From NCBI GenBank assembly GCA_030765045.1, contig CM060962.1, positions 261,906,647-261,970,646 of the forward strand: DNA of 64,000 nt, read 5' to 3'. Positions within the stretch are counted from its first letter, which is position 1, and every line of letters begins with the position of its first letter. The position numbers were made by a program, and so were the translations under genes. This stretch comes from Tenodera sinensis. Its lineage: Eukaryota; Arthropoda; Insecta; Mantodea; Mantidae. This document shows, piece by piece, positions 33,581 to 43,711 of this stretch. The notes beneath the pieces were generated by a model. That model saw only the letters and a program-made list of their open reading frames with translations, was not told the DNA's origin and searched no databases.

Positions 33581-34297
33581 ATGGAGCTTGTTAAGCAGGA
33601 ATGTTCTCTGCCTATTCAGGTGCTAGACTTTGAAAGCGATTTTAGAAGTGATCGACACGGAAGGCTATTTCCTAGCAATGTCAGAGCTCTAATCCTAGGG
33701 AGCTCCAGTGCAGGGAAAACAAATGTATTACTGAATATGCTGCTTCATGAGAACGGATTACGTTTTGAGAACTTGTACATTTATTCAAAGTCATTATATC
33801 AACCAAAGTATCAATATCTAATAAGCCTACTTAAAAGCATTGAGGGAATAGAAGTGAATACCTATGAAGATGGCGAAAATGTATTGCATCCTTCAGAAGT
33901 TAAAGAAAACTCAATCTTTGTATTCGACGATGTCATAACTGAAAAGCAGGACAAGATAGCCTCCTTTTACAGTATGGGGAGACATCGCAATGTCGACTCT
34001 ATATATTTAGCCCAGTCTTATGCAAAAGTACCGAAACATCTCATTCGAGATAATACAAACATGATTATCCTTTTCAGGCAAGATAATTTAAACCTGAAGC
34101 ATATATATGAAGATTATGTGAACACTGACATGTCTTACATTGAATTCAAAGAATTGTGCAAAAATGTCTGGGAGAGTACCTCAGAAGGAAGACCATTTGT
34201 AGTGATAGTCCCCGAATTCCCCATGAATGAGGGTCGATATAGGAATGGATTTGATGTATATATTAAAGTGCAAAAGAAAGAAAATGATCATTTGTAG
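33581..34297 (+). CDS. genome-packaging ATPase (A32/FtsK-HerA type)
   Basis: 238 aa from ATG 33,581. The open frame reaches 33,515, but that part overlaps the TATA box and has no ATG, so I chose the internal ATG. Walker A is G40SSSAGKT47 within 'ALILGSSSAGKTNVLL', and Walker B is 'SIFVFDDVI' at about residues 111-119. This pattern is that of the A32-like ATPases that pump DNA into the capsid in Polintons and NCLDV. The stop is 6 bp before the fibre-gene ATG, so the two probably share a transcript. Intact. Confidence 0.9.
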   Translation: MELVKQECSLPIQVLDFESDFRSDRHGRLFPSNVRALILGSSSAGKTNVLLNMLLHENGLRFENLYIYSKSLYQPKYQYLISLLKSIEGIEVNTYEDGENVLHPSEVKENSIFVFDDVITEKQDKIASFYSMGRHRNVDSIYLAQSYAKVPKHLIRDNTNMIILFRQDNLNLKHIYEDYVNTDMSYIEFKELCKNVWESTSEGRPFVVIVPEFPMNEGRYRNGFDVYIKVQKKENDHL

Positions 34298-34303
34298 TTC
34301 AAG

Positions 34304-35392
34304 ATGAGTATTGACCGGTTCGGATCCCGCAGGACAGCACCACTTAAAAGATCGCTTCATCAATTCATTATAGCCAGAGATGGAAAAGGAAACTACCAAT
34401 TCAGGAACAAAAGATTGTGCATTGTTCAGGACCCTGAGGAAGATAATGATGGGGCCACTAAACGCTACGTTGATTCGCTTACGGCTTCTAGCGAAAATCG
34501 TCTGCAAGAATTCACCGAAAAGGTGGCATATCAACGCATGGAGGAACTTCAAGCTACGCTTAGGAACCACATCCAGAAATCACTAGACAAACAGCATGAT
34601 AATCTTATGAGCTACTTAGACAAAAATACACTTAAACGAGATAATGGAAACAATATCATACTGGATACAATAAGAATGAAGTCATTACTACCGCCGCAGG
34701 ATGATCACGATGTACCGAACAAGAAGTATGTAATAGACTTTGTAAACTCGAGAACGCCTCCGCTCGATTCAAATGGGAACATTTCCTTTCAACAAAGAAG
34801 ATTAAGAGAAATAGCAGATCCTATAGATGACAGTGATGCAGCAACCAAAAGGTTTGTTAAACACGCCATTGGAAGGAAACAAAATGAAGCACAGCAAGAG
34901 TTCAACAGGAGAATACAAACTATTGGAAATGACATTTCTGAAGTAATGGGAAAACACACAGAAAATATAGCAAATCGACAGAGTTCCATGGATAAACACC
35001 TGACAGCAACCATGAATAATGTTAATACTCTTAAAGCACAGGTTACCGTCATAAATGCTATTCTAGAGCAAATGAAAGGTCAGCTCATTATTACATTACA
35101 GACGAAACCTTACAGAGGTCCTTCGCTAAGGTATATGTTAACATCAGGACTCGAATACTACAAATCGACTATAAACGGGGATGTGATTTCTTGCTCTATG
35201 ATATCATCGCCGCAACCGAATACAAGATCAGGTACAATGTTTGCAATAAACGGTCGATTAGTTGAAAGTTACCCTGCGACCGTTCACATAGGTGATATAC
35301 TATCCTTCACTGCTCCAGCCAATCGAGCAAAAGACGGCCATATTTTAAATATTGAGTTGAAATTTTCATATAATTTGACCCATTCAGAATAA
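34304..35392 (+). CDS. fibre-like coiled-coil/beta-repeat protein
   Basis: 362 aa. Three copies of a repeat of the type 'R.L..I.DP.DD.DA.TKR(Y/F)V' occur at about residues 28-58, 112-147 and 154-189 ('DNDGATKRYVD', 'DHDVPNKKYVIDFV', 'DSDAATKRFVKH'). They are separated by heptad-rich helices (about 60-110 and 190-260) and followed by a beta-rich C-terminal domain of about 100 aa. The repeat resembles the shaft repeats of phage tail fibres and other trimeric viral fibres. The short N-terminus (MSIDRFG) could be a penton-binding tail. The likely role is host attachment; this is inference. An AATAAA overlaps the stop (35,388-35,393). Confidence 0.6.
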   Translation: MSIDRFGSRRTAPLKRSLHQFIIARDGKGNYQFRNKRLCIVQDPEEDNDGATKRYVDSLTASSENRLQEFTEKVAYQRMEELQATLRNHIQKSLDKQHDNLMSYLDKNTLKRDNGNNIILDTIRMKSLLPPQDDHDVPNKKYVIDFVNSRTPPLDSNGNISFQQRRLREIADPIDDSDAATKRFVKHAIGRKQNEAQQEFNRRIQTIGNDISEVMGKHTENIANRQSSMDKHLTATMNNVNTLKAQVTVINAILEQMKGQLIITLQTKPYRGPSLRYMLTSGLEYYKSTINGDVISCSMISSPQPNTRSGTMFAINGRLVESYPATVHIGDILSFTAPANRAKDGHILNIELKFSYNLTHSE

Positions 35393-35440
35393 AAAAAACA
35401 TATATATTGACATGAAAACGTGTTTTAGTGTCATTTTAAG

Positions 35441-36235
35441 ATGGACAGCGAGAGTATAAGGCTTAAAGAATCTGTAGCCAAGCATGCTAGGGCTATAAGA
35501 GAAAAGCTACGCGCCCTAAAAGGTCAACAGTTTGAAACTCAGAGGGTAATGAGTGAAGCTCTTCAACCAGTAACAGAACCGCTACATGATATACTGGAAA
35601 TACAGAAGAAAAAGGATACTATGACTACTTCAGATAAGGAGGAAAGTCAGAAAAAGAAGAATTCTGCCCCTAACAATCAGAAAGATGAAAAAATATTGAG
35701 CTACCTACAGAAAGTTCAAAAGAATGACAAGGGAGAAATAGATACGACATATGGAGTAAGATATGAAGATGGAATCTATATGCTAGGAAACAAGAGCATT
35801 GACTTTATTAACGATAAAGTTAGAATAGGAAATGAAATGTATGATGTTACACCTGGATTGATTGATCTCATTTTCAAGAAGATACCTGAAATGCACTCCT
35901 ATTCAGAAGACGATCTTCATACATATAGCAAAATACTGAAAGCATCCAAGGTTCATCGCAGAAACTACAGCAGACAGGGACAACTGAGACACGGTAATTC
36001 CTATAAGTATAAAAACATTATACGCCCTTTAGTGAAGAACCATAAGGGATTAGGCTTGCAGTGGAAAGAACATCGTCCTGAGTTGAAGCATGACTACATC
36101 TACTGGAACGACCCCAATGATCTAGTGAATCGCTTGCGACTTCTCATTGCATCCAGAGACGCTGGCAATAACAACCACACCCAAGAAATTGAAGAAATTA
36201 TTCAAGAGTTGAAATCAGCCCAAATCATAGCATGA
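35441..36235 (+). CDS. DUF8207-like protein of Polinton elements
   Basis: 264 aa. The N-terminal third is charged and coil-like (about residues 1-85). The conserved domain starts near 'DTTYGVRYEDGIYMLGNKSI' and runs through 'VTPGLIDLIFKK', 'YSKILKASKVHRRNY', 'KYKNIIRP' and 'YWNDPNDLVNRLRLLIASR'. I recognise this domain as one frequent in arthropod Polinton-like sequences and catalogued, from memory, as DUF8207. Its function is not established. The TGA stop overlaps the integrase start as ATGA, so it is very likely co-expressed with integrase. Intact. Confidence 0.75.
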   Translation: MDSESIRLKESVAKHARAIREKLRALKGQQFETQRVMSEALQPVTEPLHDILEIQKKKDTMTTSDKEESQKKKNSAPNNQKDEKILSYLQKVQKNDKGEIDTTYGVRYEDGIYMLGNKSIDFINDKVRIGNEMYDVTPGLIDLIFKKIPEMHSYSEDDLHTYSKILKASKVHRRNYSRQGQLRHGNSYKYKNIIRPLVKNHKGLGLQWKEHRPELKHDYIYWNDPNDLVNRLRLLIASRDAGNNNHTQEIEEIIQELKSAQIIA

Positions 36236-37155
36236 CAACAGTGAAGCAAAATATAGCGAGAGAGCTCCATGCCCCTGCTCGAAGAAGATTCTTACGTCGA
36301 AAAATTGTCAGCAAAGGACTCAATGATTTGCTACAGATCGACTTGGTTGAGATGATACCTCATGCAAGAATCAACAAGAATTTCAAATACATCCTTATTG
36401 CAATTAACTTCTATTCAAAAGTGGCATATGCACGACCATTAAAGGACAAGTCAGGTCCACAAGTTACGAAGGCTATGGAAGATATACTACAAGAATTGGA
36501 AACGATTCCCAAGAATATTCAGAGTGATAATGGAAAGGAATTTTATAACAAGTACTTTAAGAATTTAATGGACAAGTATAATATCAATCACTACAGCACT
36601 TATAGTAATGTCAAGGCTGCAGCTGTAGAACGTTTAATAAGAACCTTAAAGAACATGATGTATCGTGAGTTTCTAACGCAAGGATCATACAAGTGGCTGG
36701 ATCTTTTACCCAAAATCATCACAAAGTACAATAACACTTACCACTCAACCATCAGGATGAAGCCTAGCGAAGTCAGGAACAATGATCTTCTTCTGACTGT
36801 TTACAACTACAATCATCCTCAAAAAGAGAAGATGAGCCCAAGGAAGTTTAGTGTTGGTGATTATGTGAGGATATCTAAGAATAAGGGACATTTCGAGAAA
36901 GGCTTTCAAGCTAATTGGAGTGTTGAAATCTTCAAAGTGGCTCAAGTGAAACGCAGCAATCCTACTACATACATACTAAAGGATAAGGATGGTGAGGTGA
37001 TAAAGGGAACATTCTATGGACATGAACTTCATTCTACACTGTATCCTAACACCTATTTGGTGGAGAAGATTCTGAGGCGTCAAGGAAACAGAATTCTTGT
37101 TAAATGGTATGGATTTCCTGAGAGTCAGTGGATTGAGAGGAAGGATTTGTTGTAG
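36232..37155 (+). CDS. INT: retroviral-type integrase with C-terminal chromodomain
   Basis: 307 aa. The rve catalytic core shows Asp37 ('LQIDLVEM'), Asp99 ('IQSDNGKEF') and Glu133 ('AAAVERLIRTLK'), i.e. D-61-D-33-E. An SH3-like segment 'FSVGDYVRISKNKGHF' follows at about 205-220, and residues about 275-307 ('YLVEKILRRQ...VKWYGFPESQW') form a chromodomain end. The integrase joins the terminal repeats to host DNA with 6-bp staggered cuts, consistent with the ACGCGG duplication found. The chromodomain could bias insertion to methylated-histone chromatin, as known for chromoviruses. The start ATG overlaps the upstream stop. Intact. Confidence 0.92.
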   Translation: MTTVKQNIARELHAPARRRFLRRKIVSKGLNDLLQIDLVEMIPHARINKNFKYILIAINFYSKVAYARPLKDKSGPQVTKAMEDILQELETIPKNIQSDNGKEFYNKYFKNLMDKYNINHYSTYSNVKAAAVERLIRTLKNMMYREFLTQGSYKWLDLLPKIITKYNNTYHSTIRMKPSEVRNNDLLLTVYNYNHPQKEKMSPRKFSVGDYVRISKNKGHFEKGFQANWSVEIFKVAQVKRSNPTTYILKDKDGEVIKGTFYGHELHSTLYPNTYLVEKILRRQGNRILVKWYGFPESQWIERKDLL

Positions 37156-37435
37156 CAATGATAATAATTCTGAAATAAAGAGTCTTTTCGTTTCCAATAT
37201 ATGTGTTTTTATTCAATATACAAAGTAGATATACAATAATTCAACAACTAAAAAATAAAGTATTTACAATTTTTTCAAAAAAAATATATTAAAATAAAAT
37301 GCATAGAAAATTTACAATATTAATTGAATATAATAAATATTTACAAAATTTACAATAATAATTTAATATAATAAATAAAATATATAAAAATTTACAATTT
37401 GATGGTGATGAGGCAGCCAGGGAAGTCGGATTTGA
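37156..37435. terminator. convergent poly-A region between integrase and PolB
   Basis: Very AT-rich spacer. A plus-strand AATAAA lies at 37,174-37,179, 19 bp after the integrase stop. A minus-strand AATAAA lies at 37,208-37,213, serving PolB. Confidence 0.55.
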
Positions 37436-40400
37436 TTATTCAGACCTAAGAGAATAATGACCCCATGCGAGAGTTGCATGTGAGCCATCAATCATCTTAC
37501 GCTTGGTATCTCCTCCATGCAATGCAATTTTGTTAATTTCAACAGTCGAAACTTTATGTTTGGTGCTTCTGAAGCAAATTTGTTTTGCCAAAATCTTTTT
37601 GTTTAAGTCTTTCAGACACTCGAAATAATTTTCAAAGGTGATTGTTCGCATTCCACCTTTGGTAATCCCCTTCGCCTTCGTGACTGTATGTTGATCATAT
37701 CTATAGCTGTATAGTTTTGCTCTAAGACCAACATACTCAGTCATCACCCTTCCACCCAACTCATCCTTGAACAACCCAATCTTTTTCTTATTGGCTAGCA
37801 TTATACCATATACATTGTCATGGCTGTAATTTGAAGTATCGAAATATTGGGGATGTGTTTTCATGAAGTGATATATATCTGAACTAGTTTCGAAAATGAA
37901 TGAATCTGTGTCCATGTAATTCAAGACAAGATCATTCAGTTGGGGTTTCATTACTTTATAAAAAAAATCATACATAATAAATTTTGAAAGGTCTAGAATC
38001 GCCTGACCAATGTAGATTGGTTTGTTCATGACGATCTCCTCTCGAGCCAACTCTATGCCAACTAAGTTTTCACTGAAAATTATGCTGCGTACGTATGTTG
38101 GACGAGCCGTTAATTTCCGTGCTTGCTTCCAGGTAGGTACAATACGGAAATCACGGTATTTGCGCACATTTTCAATGAACTTACCGTACACAGCGTTGTT
38201 CATTTTCTTCCAAAGCGCTTGACCAAACTTTGAAGTTTCCCTGGCTCGCTTCTCGGCATTAAGGTTAATGTAAACCTTAAGCCATTCTGATTGGTCATAC
38301 GATACCACCCGATGAATATGTCTCAATAACAGCCCCAGATCTAAGCACTGCTGCAAGGTTTTATAATGCAAGACATATTTGCTTTTATTCTCTAGACTTG
38401 CAATCAGTTTCTTGTATTGGCTGCCGGGTGGTATCTCGCTCTGGGGACAGAGGGGAAGATCATTATGAATGTCGTGGAGATGGACAGGATACTCTAGGTC
38501 TACTTCTAGAACGTATCCTGTCTTGGAGTCCTCTGGGATCGTCGCAAAGTCGATGGTATCAATTTCGTCCCTTTCAAGCCATCTGAGATTGCCATATGGG
38601 ATCATTTCCATCATGGCCTTCCCGTATAAGTTATTGATGTCAACATATGATAGAAAGTTCGTCTTCTGGTCAGGATTGTAGTCTGCCATGTATTGGTGGT
38701 TGGCTTTGGAGTACCGCTTTGATACTGTGCAAAGCCCGCCACGAATACCTTTCTCGAAAAATTCTATCATACTGACATCATTTATCAAGTCAAGCTTGAC
38801 TTGGGTGGTCTTAAGCATGGCATCGAAGGCTAGCGACGGTAGGGTGTAGTACCAGGCAGGGTCTAGTTGATACATTTCAAGCGACAAGTCTCTAAATTTC
38901 TCGAATACATCTGCTAAAAGCAGCGTATCCGTCTTTAGATAAAGGTCACTATATTCCCCGAGATTCTTTATGTCGAAGGTCTTCCATACCTTAAGTGCAT
39001 GGGCATACTCCTCTTCCAAAATGCCATCGAAAAGCTCGATCGGGGGCAGCTCCTCCTCTTGGAGCTTTTCGACAGCATCAAGATAAGTATAGGGGAATAT
39101 ACCCTTGCACTTCATGAGGGCTAGGTGTTCTGGCCTCGAATACTCGGCATTAGTGACCTTGAAGTCATCATCGCTTAACATATCTGCCAAGCTGGATAAC
39201 TTGTCATCGAGAAACTTGTAGCTGTCGAGGAACCTGAAATGAATGCCCTTGTACCATTTGCTGAATGCCAGATAACGTTCAGAAGATTGTGCTATACATG
39301 AGATATTCCCATTGTCATAAGCCATGTGTCTAATCAAGAAGTGGCTATCATAATTGCTTAAGCAATGAAAAAAAATTGGAATAAAATTCGGCAACTTTCT
39401 ATTCAAATTGCAAGCATTATGAGCACATCCCAAATAATGACCAGAAATATGTGAATGGTCCCTCACTCTAATATCATCTATAGCAAAACCTTTCAGGCAT
39501 ATGTGACAGTGATCAGCATTGAGGAAATCCAGCTCGTCCTCGGGTGACATATGCATCGGAACTATATGCCCGTATATTTCAATAACTTCGTCAGCGATCC
39601 GTCTAAGTTCGCTGAAGAAGTCATTGAGAGCATTGTCACCCCTGAAGAGCTTGAACCTCGACAAGGTCTGATCATGCCTGCATATAACCTTCAGCGCTAT
39701 CGATATCGCTTCATGTTCCTGAATGGTTCGGGTCCAACTCGTTGCGTCTGAGGGCTCGCATGAGTGAACCTTCCTCAAAACAGACTCGATATCAGCATAT
39801 ATAACAAAAGGTACAGGAGCAGACTTTGAAAATGCATTAAATGTGAGAACCTCTCCCTGCTTAGGCATTTTGAGGATCTGACATTTATTGCACTTCAGTT
39901 TATGCAATCTCAAGGCATCTTCGTTGGGACACCTTGTCATGCATGCCTCGCACAGCCACATTTTTCTACAATGCTTAGTTACCTGACTTCTAATGAGCCT
40001 CGATATATCCCTTATGAGGCAGTAATGAGACTTGCCACCCTCTTCAATTATTAATATGTTGATGGGGCTAGCCTTCCTCTCAGATGGTTTGCGAATAGAC
40101 TCCACCGAGTTGTTGTCATTGAGAGCAAATACAGCTATAGATACTTCAGAATTTTGCTTCTCAAAACGATCAATTTGGTCTAATGAAAAGGGAAATGTGA
40201 TTCCCTCATAATTGAAAGCTTTGAATAGCAAATCTCTAGGATATGATGAAATGCGGTCCTGGTGTTTATCTGTAGGGTATCTTGAAGCCAGCATGCACCA
40301 AGCGAAACAGTAATCATCTCTGTTCTTAATATTAAGAACAGCTTTTTTCCGCTTGATGCATTCCGGCAGCTCAATATACCCTGAAGCCCGAAGGGGATTG

Positions 40401-41067
40401 TATTCTGCGGCACTATTGACCAGAGAGTGGATTGCGAACAGCGTCTTTGAACTTGCTTGGCCTTCAAAACAGGCCAGGTTTTCTAAGATTTCGTTTTTCA
40501 TTGCATGAAAGATTGCATCAAGGTTAGATGATCGCTGAATCTCCTTTGTCTTGGAATTAAAGTATATCGATTCCACTTTCTCATTATCAGGTGTCTGGAT
40601 TAAATATGAGACGTTCATTGAACAACTCATCTTTAACCCAGACATGCTCTTCTTAAGCGTGGATTCCATTTCTTTAATCACAAGATCCTTGCATGCATTA
40701 AGGAACTCGCTTGGGTCCATTATTCCAGCTGTATTTTCAACTTTGCTATTGAATATACGGCCTTTGAATGCAGACTCTATAACCCTACATTCTAGGTCAT
40801 TATAATCATTCCGACATACCCTTTTTGCCGGTGATGGTGAGGATGCGGATGATGGGCCCGGCACATTTCTGCTGTCCGCAGCGCTGATTATTGAAACAGT
40901 CCCCTGGTTCAGAGAACTCGTTTGTGGCATCTGAGCGGTGTTGGAGAGATGTTCATTACTGAGTCCCTGGGCTTCACTGTCATCGCTGTGCGGTCTCTTA
41001 CACCCTCGACCCCGAGCAGTAGATGTTTGTGTGTCTGCTTCAGGCTGAAGAGGCACAGGTTCAGTAT
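37436..41067 (-). CDS. POLB: protein-primed family B DNA polymerase, main exon
   Basis: Main exon of about 1,210 codons. Positions count from the GTG codon at 41,056. Order: a low-complexity N-terminal region, a Cys/His cluster (C..C...C...H..KC, about 368-395), Exo I 'YADIES' (about 422), an endonuclease VII-like Cys/His segment ('CHICLKGF', about 514, to 'RDHSHISGHYLGCAH'), Exo II 'NYDSHFL' (566), Exo III 'YLKTDTLLLADVF' (704), motif A 'DINNLYGKAM' (806), motif B 'KMNNAVYGK' (about 950) and motif C 'YMDTDSF' (1,049). All catalytic carboxylates are present. It replicates the linear genome using a protein primer. It is spliced to the exon at 41,710-41,980, giving about 1,300 aa. No stops. Confidence 0.92.
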
Positions 41068-41709
41068 CTTCAAAGTTAGAAAAAATTTCTCATTAAATAA
41101 AGTGAAAGATAATGTTAAATACAGGATATATTATATAAGCCATGTTTTATTTATAAGAAAATAACAGCTCAAACAGAACTGCAACAATATCAATAATAGT
41201 AATCGTAATACTAATAATGATGATGATAATAATAATAATAATAGCAGGAGTAGGAGTAGTAGTAGCAGTAGTAGTAGTAGTAGTAGTAGTAGTAGCAGTA
41301 GTAGTAGCAGTAGTAGTAGCAGTAGTAGCAGCAGTAGTAGCAGCAGTAGTAGTAGTAGCAGCAGTAGTAGCAGCAGTAGTAGCAGCAGTAGTAGTAGTAG
41401 CAGTAGTAGTAGCAGCAGCAGTAGTAGTAGTAGTAGTAGTAGTAGTAGCAGTAGTAGTAGCAGCAGTAGTAGTAGTAGTAGTAGCAGTAGTAGTAGCAGC
41501 AGTAGCAGCAGTAGTAGTAGTAGTAGTAGTAGTAGCAGTAGTGGTAGTACTAGTAGTAGCAGCAGCAGCAGTAGTCGTAGTAGTAGTAGCAGCAGTAGTA
41601 GTAGTAGTAGTAGTAGTATACAAAGCGTGTTGATAGCTAAGATGTGAAAAGTCATGATGACAATGTTATAGAATATTGCTAGAATATATTTTTAGTAAGG
41701 AAAACTTAC
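41068..41709 (-). other. PolB intron with a large trinucleotide repeat
   Basis: The donor GTAAGT at 41,709-41,704 and an acceptor ending AG at 41,069-41,068 give a 642-nt intron whose removal keeps the frame (phase 1). It contains an AGT/AGC trinucleotide repeat at about 41,256-41,618. The long poly-Leu, poly-Thr and poly-Val frames here are artefacts of that repeat. Confidence 0.7.
41256..41618. repeat. (AGT/AGC)n microsatellite
   Basis: About 360 bp of mixed AGT and AGC units, flanked on the left by ATG/AAT repeats (41,215-41,245). Confidence 0.9.
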
Positions 41710-41980
41710 CCTGCAAGGACTGTAGTAGTTGAATTAGGGCCGTCTTGTAACCACAATTGGTACAAATACATAGCCCCTCCACAGGGATGTCTCTCCAATC
41801 ACCGATTTGCTGCTGCGATGGCGAGTCTTCAAAACCAGGGGGTGGTGGAATAATATCTTCCTGAATGGGGGAGGTGACTGCTTCAGGCTCTGCAACACCT
41901 CTGGCAGACCCTTCAGAAACAGCTGCCCTTCGAGCTCGTCCAGCCAGGGTCAGCTTGTTGCCCTGATTATAAGTTCTCAT
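41710..41980 (-). CDS. POLB: PolB first coding exon
   Basis: Ninety codons plus one base from ATG 41,980. The exon is preceded by an acceptor (TTTCAG, 41,991-41,986) and followed by donor GTAAGT. Basic at first (GRARRA), then proline-rich (IIPPPPGFEDSP), with a small Cys cluster 'CICTNC'. The phase-1 junction to 41,067 keeps the polymerase frame open. No domain recognised. It may carry nuclear-localisation or terminal-protein-related functions, which is speculation. Confidence 0.65.
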
Positions 41981-41985
41981 TCTGA

Positions 41986-42607
41986 CTGAAATGATAATTT
42001 CAAGGACATAAATTGACTGAATATATAAAATGTCTAGCCTTTCCTTTGTTTTTGTTTAATGATATGATAAATTTCAATGTTGGTATGTATGTTAAATAAA
42101 TAAACCTGATAATAACTATAATTTCCACGGTAGGAACACATTGTAATGCTATCTATAAAAACGATGTGACTCACTGAAATGACATAAAAGTGTTTAATTT
42201 AGATATATATTAGGACCATATTTAGGTTTTTAATCATTAGCAATGTTCTTTTTCATTGATTTTTTTATTATTGTTGCGTATTAGATCCATCATTTAGATA
42301 GAATATTTCCAGAACATACTTTCTCTCATACTTTCTTTCTCAGCATTAAAATTAGTTTTAAACTTGTTTAATTAATATGTTTTAAGCCTTATACGGGTAT
42401 ATTTATCACCTTAAATATAAACACTGCGGCGATAGACACGAAACAACATATAAAGGAAAAAAACTGTGATAAAATAATTTGTAAATCATATAGACAATGT
42501 GTATATAATGTTTTCTCTTTTCCCTTTAAAACCATCTAATCTCACATCTTAAAATAAATACATTTAAATAATGTATAGAAAATTGAAAAAAAAAACACTA
42601 GACTTAC
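41986..42607 (-). other. PolB leader intron
   Basis: Bounded by donor GTAAGT (42,607-42,602) and acceptor AG at 41,987-41,986. AT-rich, no coding frame. Confidence 0.55.
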
Positions 42608-42740
42608 CTTCAATGAAGATAATGGTGACTGTAGCACAAGTGTAATTTCCTCACTGGCTGTGTATAAGCTTCAAAAAAATACACTCCTAGACGTCTCAAG
42701 TCAAACTGAGGGAACGGTGTCTTAGCGATGCCTTTATATA
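42608..42740 (-). promoter_or_regulatory. right-arm promoter and non-coding leader exon of PolB
   Basis: TATATAAAG (minus, 42,740-42,732) is followed by TCAGTT (42,709-42,704, A at 42,707), the arthropod initiator consensus, with TATAAA at about -31. The leader from 42,707 to 42,608 has no ATG and ends at a GTAAGT donor. Confidence 0.65.
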
Positions 42741-42864
42741 CGCTAGCAAGAACGCCTACATGCCACCGAAGGTCCCCTTTGTAGGTAGGGGGTGAGGGTT
42801 AAAGCCAGTCGCTTGTCTTGTCAAGATAAATGATGATTAAATACATCCACTTGTAGCAAGAACG

Positions 42865-43711
42865 CATTGAAGTGTTGGAGGGGTTGGACGGCCATTCAAC
42901 ACAATGGGAAGGCAGGGAAACCCTCGCAGTGGGGGACCACATGGGTGGTCCACGCGTCAATGCAGAAGTATCCTTTCGCTTGTGAAAAGGTTTCTTCCTG
43001 CAGGTGGTGATCTTTGGCTGCTTTGTTAAGAGAAAAACACTAGGCCTGTTCAGACAGGAAAATGGGGATGTCTATGCTCGCCCCCTTGCAAGATGAAGCC
43101 TTGTTCTTTTCAAAACTGTCAGAGGGGAACATTTCCAACTGTCACATAAATATATCAAGATCTGAAAGGGGCCATTCATTGTAGGGTTTCTTACCCTCAC
43201 GTTCTTCTTTCGAAAACACATGCAGACACTAGAATAGGAGGGTCAGGGGGACATTAATTACCCTTCCTTTGTCATCCTCTATGCTCGCCGTTCCAAAATG
43301 AAGCTTGTTCTTTTCAAACTGTCAGAGGGGAACATTTCCAACTGACACATTCGAAAACACATGCAGACACTAGAATAGGAGGGTCAGGGGGGACGGGGGT
43401 CATTAATTATCCTTCCTTTGTCATCCTATTCGCGACAGACCATCCACCCTCTCTGTTTTCGGAATTCCCACGTGTCCAAAGAAATACCCATGTCACTTAA
43501 GGGGGGAGGGAGAGGAGTGTGAGGGGGTGGATTTGATTAATGGGGAATTTATGCTAAGTGGGGCAGAACATACAGATGACTTTTTGGAAATTCCCACATG
43601 TGGGGGTGGAGGGGCAGGGGGAGGGGGAGGGGGAGGGGGGGGGGGCGTGACAGGATTTGATTAATGGGATATTTATGCAAATTGGTCTAGAACATACAGT
43701 ATATCACTACT
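42865..43711 (-). repeat. right terminal inverted repeat
   Basis: Inverse match to 26,942-27,873. The G-rich tract lies at 43,605-43,646, the palindrome CCCACATGTGGG at 43,593-43,604, and the kappaB-like GGAAATTCCC at 43,586-43,595. The internal duplication is also present, but its second unit (about 43,290-43,425) is shortened. A sub-terminal block around 43,520-43,575 repeats the outermost block with changes. Confidence 0.9.

Larger units (their letters stand above)
26942..43711. mobile_element. complete Polinton/Maverick (adintovirus-like) provirus
   Basis: The 16,770-bp element begins AGTAGTGATATACTG and ends with the reverse complement. It has terminal inverted repeats of about 932 bp (left) and 847 bp (right) and a perfect 6-bp target duplication. 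It encodes protein-primed PolB, a retroviral-type integrase, an A32/FtsK-type ATPase, an adenain-like protease, major and minor capsid proteins, a PLA2 protein and a fibre-like protein. This is the gene set established for Polintons/Mavericks and animal adintoviruses. All major frames are open, so it looks like a relatively recent or selected insertion. Terminal AG...CT and the 6-bp duplication fit the retroviral-type integrase. Confidence 0.95.

Noticed and set aside
41131..41655. Long poly-Leu, poly-Thr and poly-Val frames on both strands
   Set aside because: They are translations of the AGT/AGC microsatellite in the PolB intron.
26942..43711. Virophage or adenovirus as the identity of the element
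   Set aside because: Integrase, 6-bp duplication, terminal AG...CT and gene order fit Polinton/adintovirus. Adenoviruses lack integrase, and virophages have different capsid and replication genes.
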